Shown here: positions 14,026 through 26,671 of the stretch, piece after piece
How the letters are laid out: every line of letters starts with the position of its first letter
How positions within the stretch are numbered: position 1 is the first letter of the stretch
DNA from: WHSV01 sp050694055
GTDB lineage: Bacteria; Actinomycetota; CADDZG01; WHSQ01
Length of the DNA: 64,000 nucleotides
Assembly: GCA_050694055.1 (NCBI GenBank)
Contig: JBOGWX010000161.1
Span: 51,561 to 115,560, forward strand
Reading direction: 5' to 3'
The notes under the pieces: generated by a model
Told to the model about the DNA's origin: nothing
The model's input: the letters and a program-made list of their open reading frames with translations, nothing else
Database searches by the model: none
Position numbers and translations under genes: made by a program

Positions 14026-17000
14026 TTGTCGTTCAACGCCCTGCGCGAACGTCGTACTTTCGCAAAACTCACCGAAGTCCTCCCGCCCCCGGACTTGATT
14101 TCGGTGCAGAAGGAGTCCTTCACCTGGTTCCTCGAGGAAGGGCTGAAGGACACCCTCGATGACATGTCCCCGATCGAGGACTTCACCGGGAACCTCGCAC
14201 TGCAGTTCCTCAGCCACCGCTTCGAGCCACCGAAGTTCGACGAGGACGAGTGCAAGGAGAAGGACCTCGATTTCTCTCGCCCGCTGTTCGTGACCGCCGC
14301 CTTCATCAACAAGGAGACCGGCGAGATCAAGGAGCAGACGGTCTTCATGGGTGACTTCCCGATGATGACCGAGACGGGCACCTTCATCATCAACGGAACC
14401 GAGCGCGTGGTCGTGAGTCAGCTCGTGCGGTCGCCCGGCGTGTACTTCGACCGCAGCGTCGACAAGACGTCGGACAAGGACGTCTACGCGTGCAAGGTCA
14501 TCCCGGCGCGCGGCGCGTGGGTCGAGTTCGAGACCGACAAGCGCGACACCGTCGGTGTGCGCGTCGATCGCAAGCGGCGTCAGTACGTGACGGTGCTGCT
14601 GAAGGCGCTCGGCTTCGGCGACGACAACGAGATCCTCGAGATGTTCGACGATGCCGAGTCCATCGCAGCCACGCTCGAGAAGGACACGATCGAGACCCAG
14701 GAAGAGGCCTTGATCGATGTCTACCGCAAGCTTCGGCCGGGGGAACCCCCCACCGTCGAGAGCGCGCGCAGCCTGCTCGAGAACCTCTTCTTCAACCCCA
14801 AGCGCTACGACCTGGCGCGCGTCGGGCGTTACAAGGTCAACCGCAAGTTGGGCTTCGAGTCGACCGAGGATTCGATCACCGAGATGGGTTCGGTGCTCCG
14901 CAAGGAGGACATCCTCGAGACTATTCGCTACCTGGTCAAGCTGCACGCCAACGACCCCGACTACGAGACCGACGACATCGACCACTTCGGCAACCGCCGC
15001 GTCCGTCCCGTCGGTGAGCTCATCCAGAACCAGATCCGCGTTGGTCTTTCGCGCATGGAGCGGGTGGTCAAGGAGCGCATGACGACCCAGGACGTCGAGG
15101 CCATCACGCCGCAGACGCTGATCAACATCCGCCCGGTGGTCGCGTCCATCAAGGAGTTCTTCGGATCGAGCCAGCTCAGCCAGTTCATGGACCAGACGAA
15201 CCCGCTGGCGGGGCTCACGCACCGTCGACGTCTCTCGGCCCTCGGCCCCGGCGGCCTGAGCCGCGAGCGCGCCGGCTTCGAGGTGCGTGACGTGCACCCG
15301 AGCCACTACGGCCGCATGTGCCCGATCGAGACCCCTGAGGGGCCGAACATCGGTCTCATCGCGTCGCTCTCGACCTACGCGCGCCTCAATCGCTACGGCT
15401 TCGTCGAGACCCCCTACCGCAAAGTCAGCAGAGGCAAGGTGAGCACCGAGATCGAGTACCTCACCGCCGACCAGGAGGACCGCGCGGTGATCGCCCAGGC
15501 CAACGCGGTGATCGACGACAAGGGGCGCTTCACCGAGGGCCAGGTGCTGGCGCGCGGCCGCCACAACGAGGTCATCTACGTCGCCCCGGGCGACGTCGAC
15601 TACATGGACGTCAGCCCCAAGCAGATCGTATCGGTCAGCGCGTCGTGCATCCCGTTCCTCGAGCACGACGACGCCAACCGAGCGCTGATGGGTGCCAACA
15701 TGCAGCGCCAGGCCGTGCCGTTGCTCAAGCCGCAGGCCCCCATCGTGGGGACCGGGCTCGAGTTCCGCGCGGCAACCGACGCGGGTGACGTCGTGGTCGC
15801 CGAGCAGGACGGGACCATCGAGGAGGTCACGGCCGAGCGCATCGTGATCGCCGCCAAGACCGGGCACGAGCGCCACGTCTACAAGCTCGAGAAGTTCCGT
15901 CGGTCCAACCAGTCGACTTGCATGAACCAGCGTCCGCTGGTGCACGAGGGCCAGAGGGTCAAGACCGGCGACGTGCTCGCCGACGGTGCTTCGACCGACA
16001 ACGGCGAGATGGCGCTGGGCGCGAATCTCATGGTCGCGTTTATGTCCTGGGAGGGCTACAACTTCGAGGACGCCATCATCCTGTCCGAGCGCCTCGCCAA
16101 GAAGGACATCCTGAGCTCGATCCACATCGAGGAGTACGAGGTCGACGCGCGCGATACCAAGCTCGGTCCCGAAGAGATCACCAGGGACATCCCCAACGTT
16201 TCCGAGGAGGTTCTCGCCGACCTCGACGAGCGCGGGATCATTCGCATCGGTGCCGATGTCGGCCCCGGGGACGTCCTCGTGGGCAAGGTCACGCCGAAGG
16301 GTGAGACCGAGCTCACTCCCGAGGAAAGGCTCCTCCGGGCGATCTTCGGCGAGAAGGCACGCGAGGTGCGCGACACCTCGCTCAAGATGCCCCACGGAGA
16401 GTCGGGCAAGGTCATCGGCGTCCGCCTGTTCACTCGTGAGCAGGGCGACGAGTTGTCCCCCGGCGTCAACGAGCTCGTTCGAGTGTTCGTTGCACAGAAG
16501 CGCAAGATCTCCGAGGGCGACAAGCTCGCCGGGCGTCACGGAAACAAGGGTGTGATCTCGAAGATCCTGCCCGAGCAGGACATGCCCTTCCTGCCGGACG
16601 GAACTCCGATCGACATCATCTTGAACCCGCTCGGTGTGCCGTCTCGAATGAACCTCGGCCAGGTGCTCGAGAGCCACCTCGGTTGGGTCGCGAAGCATCA
16701 CTTCGACGACGGCGAGCACACCCTCGAGCCGGGGAAGTGGCACGACGCCGACCCGCAATGGGTGTCCACTCCGGTGTTCGATGGAGCGCGCGAGGACGAG
16801 ATCCTCGAAGCCCTCGACACCGTCGCAGCCCGTAAGACCGAGTACCCGCTCGTCAACTCCGTCGGCAAGGCGCAGCTTTACGACGGGCGCTCGGGTGAGC
16901 CGTACGACAACGAGATCACCGTCGGTTACATGTACGTGCTGAAGCTCAGCCACATGGTCGACGACAAGATTCACGCACGTTCGACCGGTCCGTACTCGAT

Positions 17001-17379
17001 GATCACGCAGCAGCCACTCGGAGGTAAGGCCCAGTTCGGTGGGCAGCGCTTCGGCGAGATGGAGGTGTGGGCCCTCGAGGCCTACGGCGCCTCCTACTGC
17101 CTGCAGGAGCTGCTGACGATCAAGTCGGACGACGTGCTCGGGCGCGTGAAGGTCTACGAGGCGGTGGTGAAGGGCGAGAACATCCCCGAGCCCGGGATCC
17201 CCGAGTCCTTCAAGGTGCTCATCAAGGAGATGCAATCCCTCTGCCTGAACGTCGAGGTGCTCTCCGCCACCGGCGAGGAGATCGAGATGAAAGAGATCGA
17301 CGAGGACATCTTCCGCACCGCGGAGGAGCTGGGTATCGACCTATCCCGTCGCGAGCCATCTAGCGTTGAGGAGGTCTAG
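14026..17379 (+). CDS. rpoB: DNA-directed RNA polymerase subunit beta
   Basis: An 1117-residue beta subunit. It starts SFNALRERRTFAKLTEVL and has the conserved RPGEPPT and ETPEGPNIGLI blocks. The rifampicin cluster SQLSQFMDQTNPLAG, then LTHRRRLSALGPGG, retains the wild-type Asp, His and Ser residues, so rifampicin sensitivity is predicted. GRHGNKG, the KAQFGGQRFGEMEVWALEA region and the C-terminal clamp are also present. I chose TTG 14026 because GAGGAGG (14014-14020) sits five bases ahead; an in-frame TTG at 13999 lies upstream of that site. The gene stops with TAG and rpoC follows four bases later. Confidence 0.97.
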   Translation: MSFNALRERRTFAKLTEVLPPPDLISVQKESFTWFLEEGLKDTLDDMSPIEDFTGNLALQFLSHRFEPPKFDEDECKEKDLDFSRPLFVTAAFINKETGEIKEQTVFMGDFPMMTETGTFIINGTERVVVSQLVRSPGVYFDRSVDKTSDKDVYACKVIPARGAWVEFETDKRDTVGVRVDRKRRQYVTVLLKALGFGDDNEILEMFDDAESIAATLEKDTIETQEEALIDVYRKLRPGEPPTVESARSLLENLFFNPKRYDLARVGRYKVNRKLGFESTEDSITEMGSVLRKEDILETIRYLVKLHANDPDYETDDIDHFGNRRVRPVGELIQNQIRVGLSRMERVVKERMTTQDVEAITPQTLINIRPVVASIKEFFGSSQLSQFMDQTNPLAGLTHRRRLSALGPGGLSRERAGFEVRDVHPSHYGRMCPIETPEGPNIGLIASLSTYARLNRYGFVETPYRKVSRGKVSTEIEYLTADQEDRAVIAQANAVIDDKGRFTEGQVLARGRHNEVIYVAPGDVDYMDVSPKQIVSVSASCIPFLEHDDANRALMGANMQRQAVPLLKPQAPIVGTGLEFRAATDAGDVVVAEQDGTIEEVTAERIVIAAKTGHERHVYKLEKFRRSNQSTCMNQRPLVHEGQRVKTGDVLADGASTDNGEMALGANLMVAFMSWEGYNFEDAIILSERLAKKDILSSIHIEEYEVDARDTKLGPEEITRDIPNVSEEVLADLDERGIIRIGADVGPGDVLVGKVTPKGETELTPEERLLRAIFGEKAREVRDTSLKMPHGESGKVIGVRLFTREQGDELSPGVNELVRVFVAQKRKISEGDKLAGRHGNKGVISKILPEQDMPFLPDGTPIDIILNPLGVPSRMNLGQVLESHLGWVAKHHFDDGEHTLEPGKWHDADPQWVSTPVFDGAREDEILEALDTVAARKTEYPLVNSVGKAQLYDGRSGEPYDNEITVGYMYVLKLSHMVDDKIHARSTGPYSMITQQPLGGKAQFGGQRFGEMEVWALEAYGASYCLQELLTIKSDDVLGRVKVYEAVVKGENIPEPGIPESFKVLIKEMQSLCLNVEVLSATGEEIEMKEIDEDIFRTAEELGIDLSRREPSSVEEV

Positions 17380-17383
17380 GTCA

Positions 17384-21310
<3,927 letters not shown>

Positions 21311-21332
21311 CGCACCCGGCATTACGCAGAAA

Positions 21333-21366
21333 GACAGAGGCCCCCGGGGGATCGGGGGCCTCTGTC
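21333..21366 (+). terminator. Rho-independent-like terminator after rpoC
   Basis: A perfect 14-bp stem, GACAGAGGCCCCCG (21333-21346) with CGGGGGCCTCTGTC (21353-21366), around a 6-base loop. No U-tract follows, the I-shaped form common in high-GC actinobacteria. Confidence 0.8.
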
Positions 21367-21466
21367 GTGGATCCGGACGGGAACCGCCTGCCGAGCGGGG
21401 ACACGTACTTGTCGATACGGTCTCGGGTGCCCGGACCCAATCTGTTCGGATCGCTTATTGCCGTGC

Positions 21467-21652
21467 TCAGGTGATGGGCTCGAGCGTGTCGGCCACCCGT
21501 CTCAGGGTTCCGGCCAGCGCGTGGCGCACCCCGGAGCGGGCGGCCTCGGCCCCACCATCGCCTGGAGGCTTCGAGGCGCGCTCCTGGCGCGCCTCCTCAC
21601 GCTGGTCGCGCTGCTGCTCTTTGGCGATCTCGTATGAGCTGCTGGGAATCAT
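21467..21652 (-). CDS. Small charged protein of unknown function
   Basis: A 61-residue protein. It starts IPSSSYEIAKEQQRDQREEARQERA, a strongly charged helix, continues through a Gly/Ala-rich turn and ends with an amphipathic helix (GVRHALAGTLRRVADTLEPIT). ATG 21652 has GGGAGGGG upstream at good spacing on the minus strand, and a near-consensus promoter (TTGACA, 17 bases, TAGTTT) lies about 90 bases upstream, overlapped by an array of inverted half-sites. These signals make it a real gene despite its size. It is divergent from the regulator at 21883. I do not recognise the family. Confidence 0.65.
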   Translation of the reverse strand: MIPSSSYEIAKEQQRDQREEARQERASKPPGDGGAEAARSGVRHALAGTLRRVADTLEPIT

Positions 21653-21710
21653 CGTCCACCCCTCCCTTCGGGCTTGGCCGACTCCGTGCCTGCGAGTCGT
21701 CTGGTTTTCC

Positions 21711-21768
21711 GTTCGACTGTCGTCGAACTCACTGTTCGAAAACTATCGAACACCTTGACGGGTGTCAA
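21711..21768 (-). promoter_or_regulatory. Promoter of the small minus-strand gene with four phased half-sites
   Basis: On the minus strand, TTGACA (21763-21768), a 17-base spacer and TAGTTT (21740-21745). Alternating GTTCGA and TCGAAC half-sites lie at 21711-21716, 21723-21728, 21734-21739 and 21746-21751, stepping by 12, 11 and 12 bases. The last pair flanks the -10 hexamer exactly, so a bound repressor would block the promoter. Confidence 0.65.
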
Positions 21769-21833
21769 CCCCCCGGGGCTAAATACAGGGGTGCTCCCGC
21801 CGCCGACCAGACAGAAGTGTCCGAGCAACGTCG

Positions 21834-21865
21834 AACGAGCGTTTGATACTGATAGAACGCTCGTT
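21834..21865. promoter_or_regulatory. Perfect inverted repeat ahead of the ArsR-like regulator
   Basis: AACGAGCGTT (21834-21843), a 12-base AT-rich spacer and AACGCTCGTT (21856-21865), ending 17 bases before the ATG at 21883. It is a likely autoregulatory operator for the winged-helix protein encoded next. Confidence 0.65.
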
Positions 21866-21882
21866 TGGGTAAGGTGCTTCCC

Positions 21883-23040
21883 ATGCGGGTCGTGAATCTC
21901 TCTCAGCGCCCTGAGCCCATTGGCCTCGAGGTCGTTCAGTCCGCCGCAGCCGAGCTCTTGATGAGCATCATGGCGATGGGGGACCTCCTGGGTCTGACCA
22001 AAGACGTCAACACCTACGACATGGGCAAAGAGAGGCTCGAGGAGCTACGGAACAAGGCCTCGGGCGACCTCCTGAAGGACATCGAAAAGCTCTTCGGGGG
22101 TCCCGGAACGCTGGGGGTGACCTGCGGCAAGCTGCTCGCGTACCTCGTCGGCTACGTGCTCGAGGCGGGACCCAAGTACGACGTAGACGCCTTTCTCGGA
22201 AATCTCGAGAACAGTGAGCCGACCCAGGTGGTGCTCGCGCTCGTCGGCTATCACAGCCGGGAGCATCAGCCGGTCGACGCGGACGTAGTTCGTCGTGCCG
22301 TCGAAGGTGATCCGGGCGCCCGGGCCGACTTCCTCGAGCTTGCGCGCGCCAGATGGGGCGAAAGCGACGGCCTGGTCGTGTCTCTCGAGCACGTTTTGAA
22401 TGAGGATCCGAAAACGGTCCAGCGAGGGCTGGTCACCGCCCTTCGCCGCTGGGACAAAGAGGTCTTCGCGCAGTACAAAGACGAAGCCCTTCCGGTCATG
22501 GAGCGTGACTACAAGGCCAAGCTGAAGATGTCCCAGGAACTCTCGCTCGAACGGACCATCGAGCTCGCGACCAACGGTATTCAGTTCGTCGGCGAGCCGT
22601 GGATCCGTCGCATCGTCCTCGTTCCGACCTACATCCTTCGTCCCTGGGTGCTCCTGACCGAGTACCGGGATGTCGGCATCTACATCTATCCGGTGTCCGA
22701 CGACAGCATGGGGATCGACGAATCGGTGCCACCGCCACAGCTCGTGAAGCTGTACAAGGCGCTGGGGGACGCCAACCGTCTGAGGCTCCTGAAGCGACTC
22801 GCAGCGGGTTCGATGACTCTCAGGGAGGCGACCGACCTGCTCGGCAGCGCCAAGTCCACGGCCTACCACCACCTCGCGATCCTCCGTCAGGCCGGTCTCG
22901 TCTGGGTGCGTGAGGGCGAGGACAAGACCTATACCCTGCGCGACGACCTCATACCCAAGGCCTCCGAGCTTCTCCAGGGGTTTCTGCAGCCGGGCTCCTC
23001 AACGACGCCGGACAACGTCAGGCCGCTGGCTCCGAGCTGA
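21883..23040 (+). CDS. Large ArsR-type transcriptional regulator with N-terminal sensor region
   Basis: A 385-residue protein. The last ~95 residues (from PPPQLVKLYKALGDANRLRLLKRLAAGSM on) are an ArsR winged helix with a recognition helix at GSAKSTAYHHLAILRQAGLV and a wing at VREGEDKTYTLR. The first ~285 residues are mostly helical and have no motif that I can name; they contain no cysteine cluster typical of metal sensors, so a small-molecule or stress signal is more likely. ATG 21883 is preferred over TTG 21865, which lies inside the inverted repeat. The operator at 21834-21865 suggests autoregulation, and the shared intergenic region suggests control of the small divergent gene. Confidence 0.82.
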   Translation: MRVVNLSQRPEPIGLEVVQSAAAELLMSIMAMGDLLGLTKDVNTYDMGKERLEELRNKASGDLLKDIEKLFGGPGTLGVTCGKLLAYLVGYVLEAGPKYDVDAFLGNLENSEPTQVVLALVGYHSREHQPVDADVVRRAVEGDPGARADFLELARARWGESDGLVVSLEHVLNEDPKTVQRGLVTALRRWDKEVFAQYKDEALPVMERDYKAKLKMSQELSLERTIELATNGIQFVGEPWIRRIVLVPTYILRPWVLLTEYRDVGIYIYPVSDDSMGIDESVPPPQLVKLYKALGDANRLRLLKRLAAGSMTLREATDLLGSAKSTAYHHLAILRQAGLVWVREGEDKTYTLRDDLIPKASELLQGFLQPGSSTTPDNVRPLAPS

Positions 23041-23592
23041 ACCCCGAGGTTGATCAGACTCGATCCTCAGAGCCACCGCCCCTCCGAAGCCCCGGCCGGA
23101 TCATCCCCTCCTCGGGCGCGAGCACCGGTTTGACCGCATTGGGCGGCGCGCCTATCCTTACCGGTCGCGTCTGACGCTCAGGCGCGCCGCGCGCCTGCTC
23201 TGACCCAGCACGAGACGGGGCCGGAGACGCGGGCGTCGGAGGATGTAAGGGAACCCGAGTTCGGTGAGCTTCGCAAGGCCCGGTTGCCCCGGGAACCAAC
23301 GGAGTCGGGGGTGCATCGCCGAACGACTGTGTCTGCGGGAGGACATCCCGGACGCTCGCCCCGGTCCTAGGTGGCCCGGCGACGCCGGTCTCTAGCTCCC
23401 GGCAAGGCATCGACAAACGGTTCGCCTGCGCGTGGGCTACTTCCACGAGGCGAGCCCATAGAGGTGAGGAGCCCGGTCCGATCGCGTAGCGCGACCACCA
23501 GAGAGGTCGACCGGGTCACAGGAGACATGCCTGCGCGCAGAGCGCGTCGGGGTCAGATGAGCAGCAACGCAGACAGTGGAGAGGGAGAAACG
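23041..23592 (+). other. Long leader region of the str operon
   Basis: About 550 bases without a credible gene. A promoter lies at 23130-23158, so the transcript would carry roughly 430 untranslated bases before rpsL. A GC-rich inverted repeat (CAGGCGC, five bases, GCGCCTG at 23179-23197) comes soon after the start. Open frames on either strand lack ribosome binding sites and family features. S7- or S12-dependent control of the leader is possible but I see no specific mimic. Confidence 0.5.
23130..23158 (+). promoter_or_regulatory. Promoter of the str operon
   Basis: TTGACC (23130-23135), a 17-base spacer and TATCCT (23153-23158). The same hexamers with an 18-base spacer drive rplM-rpsI (44991-45020). 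Confidence 0.65.
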
Positions 23593-23967
23593 TTGCCGAC
23601 GATTCAGCAACTGGTTCGCCAGGGGCGTCAATTCAAGAAAGAGAAGTCGAAGTCGCCGGCCCTGAAGGGGTCGCCGCAGCGTAGGGGCGTGTGCACCCGC
23701 GTCTATACGACCACTCCCAAGAAGCCCAACTCTGCGCTGCGCAAGGTTGCTCGTGTCCGCCTCACCTCTCAGATCGAAGTCACTGCTTACATCCCAGGAA
23801 TCGGACACAACCTCCAGGAGCACTCCATCGTGCTCGTGCGCGGGGGCCGAGTGAAGGACCTCCCCGGCGTGCGCTACAAGATCGTGCGCGCCGCTCTCGA
23901 TACCGCCGGCGTGCGTGATCGCAGCAAGTCGCGCTCCAAGTACGGCGCCAAGAAGGGTGGGGTCTAG
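23593..23967 (+). CDS. rpsL: 30S ribosomal protein S12
   Basis: A 124-residue decoding-centre protein. It begins PTIQQLVRQGRQ and contains TTTPKKPNSALRKVARV and VRGGRVKDLPGVRYK. Both lysines that mutate in streptomycin resistance are the wild-type lysine. TTG 23593 follows GGAGAGGGAG (23578-23587). A frame open from 23371 would add a Ser/Arg-rich N-terminus absent from S12 and is not used. The C-terminus is KYGAKKGGV. rpsG starts two bases after the stop. Confidence 0.96.
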   Translation: MPTIQQLVRQGRQFKKEKSKSPALKGSPQRRGVCTRVYTTTPKKPNSALRKVARVRLTSQIEVTAYIPGIGHNLQEHSIVLVRGGRVKDLPGVRYKIVRAALDTAGVRDRSKSRSKYGAKKGGV

Positions 23968-23969
23968 AC

Positions 23970-24440
23970 GTGCCACGACGTGGGCCTGCCTCTCGCAGAG
24001 ATATCAATCCCGACCCCATCTATGGCTCGGTGCTCGTCACTCAGGTCACCAACCGCATCATGACCCGCGGCAAGCGCAGCCTCGCAGAGGGCATCGTCTA
24101 CAACGCGCTCACCAAGGTCGGCGACCGTACCGGAAGAGATCCACTGCCCCTCCTGAAGAAGGCGATCGACAACATCAAGCCCCTTCTCGAGGTACGAAGC
24201 CGTCGCGTTGGTGGTGCGACGTATCAGGTTCCGGTCGAGGTCCAGTCTCGCCGAGGTACGACGCTGGCCATCCGCTGGCTGGTGACGTTTTCGCGCAACC
24301 GGCGCGAGCGTTCGATGGCGGACCGTCTTGCAGCCGAGATCCTGGACGCATCGGGTGGCACTGGTGCCGCCGTGAAGCGACGTGAGGACATGCACAAGAT
24401 GGCCGAGGCCAACAAGGCCTTCGCTCACTACCGCTGGTGA
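23970..24440 (+). CDS. rpsG: 30S ribosomal protein S7
   Basis: A 156-residue 16S-binding protein that nucleates the small-subunit head. It has the conserved start PRRGPASRRDINPDPIYGS, then TRGKRSLAEGIVYNAL, the hairpin VGGATYQVPVEV, and the C-terminal helix KMAEANKAFAHYRW. It begins with GTG 23970. In E. coli S7 represses the str operon; no such target was identified here. fusA follows after 42 bases. Confidence 0.97.
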   Translation: MPRRGPASRRDINPDPIYGSVLVTQVTNRIMTRGKRSLAEGIVYNALTKVGDRTGRDPLPLLKKAIDNIKPLLEVRSRRVGGATYQVPVEVQSRRGTTLAIRWLVTFSRNRRERSMADRLAAEILDASGGTGAAVKRREDMHKMAEANKAFAHYRW

Positions 24441-24482
24441 TTCAAAGAGGTTGACCCGAGGGGGGTCACCCAGAGGAGAGAC

Positions 24483-26648
24483 ATGGCAGAAGCAGCTCGA
24501 AACCAGAGACAGCAGAAAGGTCCGCAGCTCAAGGCGGTCAAGGGCAGTGGCGTGCCCACCATCCGGGAGTATCCGTTGAGCCATACCCGCAACATCGGGA
24601 TCATGGCTCACATCGACGCGGGCAAGACCACCACGACCGAGCGCATCCTCTATTACACCGGCAAGACCTACAAGATCGGTGAGGTCCACGAGGGTGGCGC
24701 GGTCATGGACTGGATGGCCCAGGAGCAGGAGCGCGGCATCACCATCACGTCCGCAGCGACCACCGCGAACTGGAAAGGCTACTGGATCAACCTCATCGAC
24801 ACGCCCGGCCACATCGACTTCACCGTCGAGGTCGAGCGTTCGCTGCGCGTGCTCGACGGCGCGGTTGCGGTGTTCGACGCCGTCGCCGGGGTCGAGCCCC
24901 AGTCCGAGACGGTGTGGCGCCAGGCCGACCGCTACAAGGTGCCACGCATGTGCTTCGTCAACAAGATGGACCGGACGGGCGCCGACTTCTACCGCTGCGT
25001 CGACATGATCCGCGAGCGACTCAACGGAACCCCCGCGGTTATCCAGCTTCCGATTGGCAACGAGGAGAACTTCCACGGGGTCGTTGATCTGGTGACCATG
25101 CTCGCCCACTACTGGCCGTCCGACGGGATGGGCGAGGAGTGGGAGGACCGCGACATCCCCGAAGACATGAAGGCCGACGCCGAGAAGTGGCGTCACGACC
25201 TCATCGAGATCCTCGCCGACGTGGACGAGGACGTCATGGAAGCCTACCTCGGCGACGAGGATCTCTCGGTCGACGCTCTGCGCAAGGCTCTGCGGAGGGG
25301 CACCATCGCGGGAACCATCAACCCGATACTGTGCGGCTCGGCGTTCAAGAACAAGGCCGTCCAGCCACTGCTCGACGCGGTGACTTGGTATCTGCCCAGC
25401 CCTGTCGACCTACCGCCCTACGAGGGAATCCATCCCACGACCGGCGACGTCGAGGTGCGCAGGCCCGACGACGCGGATCCGTTTGCGGCGCTCGCGTTCA
25501 AGATCATGACCGACCCTTACGTCGGCCGGCTCACCTATATGCGGGTCTACTCGGGCACGCTCAAGAGCGGTGATCAGGTCACCAACTCCACCCGTGAGCG
25601 CAAGGAGCGCATCGGTCGACTTCTCCAGATGCATGCGAACCACCGCGAGGACAAAGACGCGGTCTTCGCAGGTGACATCGTCGCGGTCGTCGGTCTCAAG
25701 AACACCTTGACCGGGGACACGCTCTGCGATCCCAACGCACCCGTTTTGCTCGAGGAGATGACCTTCCCGGCCCCCGTGATCGACGTCGCAATCGAGCCTA
25801 AGTCCAAGGTCGACTCCGAGAAGCTCGGTACCGCGCTGCAGAAGCTGTCGGAGGAGGACCCAACCTTCCGGGTTCACACCGACGAGGACACCGGCCAGAC
25901 CATCATCTCAGGGATGGGCGAGGTCCACCTCGAGGTGATCGTCGACCGGCTCATCCGCGAGTTCAAGGTCGGCGCCAACGTCGGCAAGCCGCAGGTCGCC
26001 TACCGCGAGACCATCAAGAACCCGGTCGAGAAGATCGAGACCCGCTACGTCAAGCAGACGGGTGGTAAGGGCCAGTACGGCCACGTCGTGCTCGCGATCG
26101 AGCCCACGGGGCCCGGCGGTGGATACGAGTTCATCAACAAGATCAGCGGTGGACGCATCCCGCAGGAGTACATCCCCAGTGTCGATCAGGGGGTTCAGGA
26201 GGCCATGGCATCGGGCGTCTTGGCCGGCTACCCGGTGGTCGACCTGCGCGTGACGCTGCTCGACGGCAGCTACCACGACGTGGACTCCTCGGAGATGGCG
26301 TTCAAGATTGCCGGCTCCATGTGCTTCAAGGACGGCGTCAAGAAGGCCAAGCCCGTGCTTCTCGAGCCGATCTTCGACGTCGAGGTCGTCACCCCCGAGG
26401 ACCACATGGGCGACGTCATCGGTGATCTCTCTAGCCGGCGCGGCCGTATCGAGTCCATGGACCAGCGCGGGCAGGACCGCATCGTCAAAGCACAGGTGCC
26501 GCTGGCCGAGATGTTCGGCTACGCCACCGAGTTGCGCAGCCGCACCCAGGGCCGCGCCACCTACACCATGCAGTTCAACAGCTACCAGGAAGTGCCCCAG
26601 TCGATTGCAGACGACGTAGTCGCGACGGTTCGCGGAGAACCGGTTTAG
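24483..26648 (+). CDS. fusA: Elongation factor G
   Basis: The 721-residue translocase GTPase. It has a G1 loop AHIDAGKTTTTERI, switch II DTPGHIDF and the NKMD motif (FVNKMDRTG). Domain IV includes YRETIKNPVEK and the loop region near GGKGQYGHV. Compared with usual EF-G it carries an N-terminal addition of about 25 residues (AEAARNQRQQKGPQLKAVKG) before the standard YPLSHTRNIGIM; the ATG with GAGGAGAGAC upstream (24472-24481) supports that start. It drives tRNA-mRNA movement and ribosome recycling. It ends TAG, and tuf follows after 23 bases. Confidence 0.97.
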   Translation: MAEAARNQRQQKGPQLKAVKGSGVPTIREYPLSHTRNIGIMAHIDAGKTTTTERILYYTGKTYKIGEVHEGGAVMDWMAQEQERGITITSAATTANWKGYWINLIDTPGHIDFTVEVERSLRVLDGAVAVFDAVAGVEPQSETVWRQADRYKVPRMCFVNKMDRTGADFYRCVDMIRERLNGTPAVIQLPIGNEENFHGVVDLVTMLAHYWPSDGMGEEWEDRDIPEDMKADAEKWRHDLIEILADVDEDVMEAYLGDEDLSVDALRKALRRGTIAGTINPILCGSAFKNKAVQPLLDAVTWYLPSPVDLPPYEGIHPTTGDVEVRRPDDADPFAALAFKIMTDPYVGRLTYMRVYSGTLKSGDQVTNSTRERKERIGRLLQMHANHREDKDAVFAGDIVAVVGLKNTLTGDTLCDPNAPVLLEEMTFPAPVIDVAIEPKSKVDSEKLGTALQKLSEEDPTFRVHTDEDTGQTIISGMGEVHLEVIVDRLIREFKVGANVGKPQVAYRETIKNPVEKIETRYVKQTGGKGQYGHVVLAIEPTGPGGGYEFINKISGGRIPQEYIPSVDQGVQEAMASGVLAGYPVVDLRVTLLDGSYHDVDSSEMAFKIAGSMCFKDGVKKAKPVLLEPIFDVEVVTPEDHMGDVIGDLSSRRGRIESMDQRGQDRIVKAQVPLAEMFGYATELRSRTQGRATYTMQFNSYQEVPQSIADDVVATVRGEPV

Positions 26649-26671
26649 GTAAAGGGAGAGGAAGAGGAGAC

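Noticed and set aside
13927..17235. Very long minus-strand open frame (about 1100 codons) opposite rpoB, and a similar one opposite rpoC
   Set aside because: A by-product of high GC at third positions in the real genes. The predicted proteins are low-complexity and have no family features or ribosome binding sites.
21723..21739. LexA/SOS box TCGAAC...GTTCGA
   Set aside because: The spacer is five bases, whereas actinobacterial SOS boxes have four. Reported instead as an uncharacterised half-site array.
23371..23592. N-terminal extension of rpsL from 23371
   Set aside because: The extra ~74 residues are Ser/Arg-rich and absent from S12; TTG 23593 has a good ribosome binding site and gives the usual length.
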